Source: JAHIKV01 sp963733145 (GTDB lineage: Bacteria; Planctomycetota; Planctomycetia; Pirellulales; Thermoguttaceae). Taken from it: a stretch of 64,000 bases of DNA. Of this stretch, positions 63,931 to 64,000 are shown piece after piece. A program made the position numbers and the translations under genes. Location of the stretch: positions 194,172-258,171 of the forward strand of contig CAVTCJ010000015.1 of assembly GCA_963733145.1 (NCBI GenBank), written 5' to 3'. The notes beneath the pieces are model-generated. The model did no database searches. It worked only from the letters and a program-made list of their open reading frames with translations, and was not told the DNA's origin. How positions within the stretch are numbered: the stretch's first letter is position 1; each line of letters begins with the position of its first letter.

Positions 63931-64000
63931 GCCCGGTAGGAATCGAACCTACGACCAAGGGATTATGAGTCCCCTGCTCTGACCGCTGAGCTACGGGCCC
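63929..64000 (-). tRNA. tRNA with CAU anticodon (tRNA-Met or tRNA-Ile2)
   Basis: Folds as a cloverleaf: acceptor GGGCCCG/CGGGCCU, D-arm GCTC..GAGC, anticodon stem GGGGA/TCCCT with loop CTCATAA, T-arm GTAGG TTCGATT CCTAC. The anticodon is CAU. The variable loop resembles both elongator Met and the lysidine-modified Ile2 tRNA; I cannot separate the two by eye. 72 bases, no encoded CCA. Its 3' part is repeated at 25925-25972. Confidence 0.88.

Larger units (their letters stand above)
25925..63972. mobile_element. Putative 38-kb tRNA-integrated genomic island
   Basis: Bounded by the 48-bp tRNA-derived direct repeat. A tyrosine recombinase C-terminal remnant abuts the intact tRNA at the right end. 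The content differs from both flanks: fragments of many genes, several IS types, MITEs and a long conflict-type operon. The integrase is truncated by insertion sequences, so the island is probably immobile now. The three mismatches in the repeat and the CGT versus CAT anticodon mean the two ends could also come from different tRNA genes. Confidence 0.55.

Overview
The window looks like chromosomal DNA of a planctomycete, probably Pirellulales-like. The markers are a run of PEP-CTERM secreted proteins, a DUF1559 pilin-like protein, a planctomycete-type ECF sigma factor next to a FecR/NPCBM protein, several GYF_2-domain membrane proteins, and many palindromic repeats that sit inside reading frames. 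Almost every longer gene carries its own frameshift. That suggests either uncorrected indels in the assembly or real decay, and I record each shift separately.

Region 1 (1-12.5 kb) is core-type sequence: the end of mutS, a class V aminotransferase and a flavodiiron protein (both frameshifted), DUF2442, a Cu/Zn-type permease, a hicBA toxin-antitoxin pair, a peroxiredoxin, a fur-ferritin pair, rnpA-yidD, a membrane GTPase and a secreted TPR protein. Region 2 (12.5-25.5 kb) is an extracellular-protein region: a lipoprotein, a DUF1559 protein, a four-helix-bundle (S23) gene bracketed by inverted 9-bp repeats, seven PEP-CTERM genes or pseudogenes (two form a tandem duplication), then a FecR/NPCBM protein and its ECF sigma factor.

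Region 3 (25.9-63.9 kb) looks like an integrated genomic island. A 48-bp direct repeat made of a tRNA 3' end occurs at 25925-25972 and, exactly 38,000 bp away, at 63925-63972, where it is part of an intact tRNA(CAU). A tyrosine-recombinase remnant ends on that tRNA. The left third of the island is a graveyard of gene fragments, MITEs and promoter-bearing repeats: DHFR-like, alcohol dehydrogenase, an O-GlcNAc-transferase-like protein, a TIGR01777 protein, IS4, HEAT, a coiled-coil protein, IS630, a transporter and a resolvase fragment.

The right two thirds (38.6-61.9 kb) hold the most interesting material, a long minus-strand operon that looks like a composite conflict/signalling system. In transcription order it encodes a zinc-ribbon-TIR-TM-FGE protein; a TRAFAC-type GTPase; a GAP1-like membrane protein; a second membrane protein sharing its C-terminal module; a large coiled-coil membrane protein; a GYF-DUF4190 protein; a MotA/TolQ/ExbB channel; a GYF-DUF2135 protein; a GYF protein with a prenyltransferase/squalene-cyclase-like barrel; two ExbD-like proteins with a membrane Asp; and a RelA/SpoT-helical-SLOG-RyR fusion. 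My inference is an envelope-anchored, GTPase-gated, proton-motive complex coupled to nucleotide-based (ppGpp-like, NAD/TIR, SLOG) effectors. In this genome it is damaged: IS701 splits the coiled-coil gene (clean CTAA target duplication), IS630 splits the GTPase inside a 186-bp in-frame tandem duplication, the GAP1-like gene has a frameshift and its neighbour a nonsense codon.
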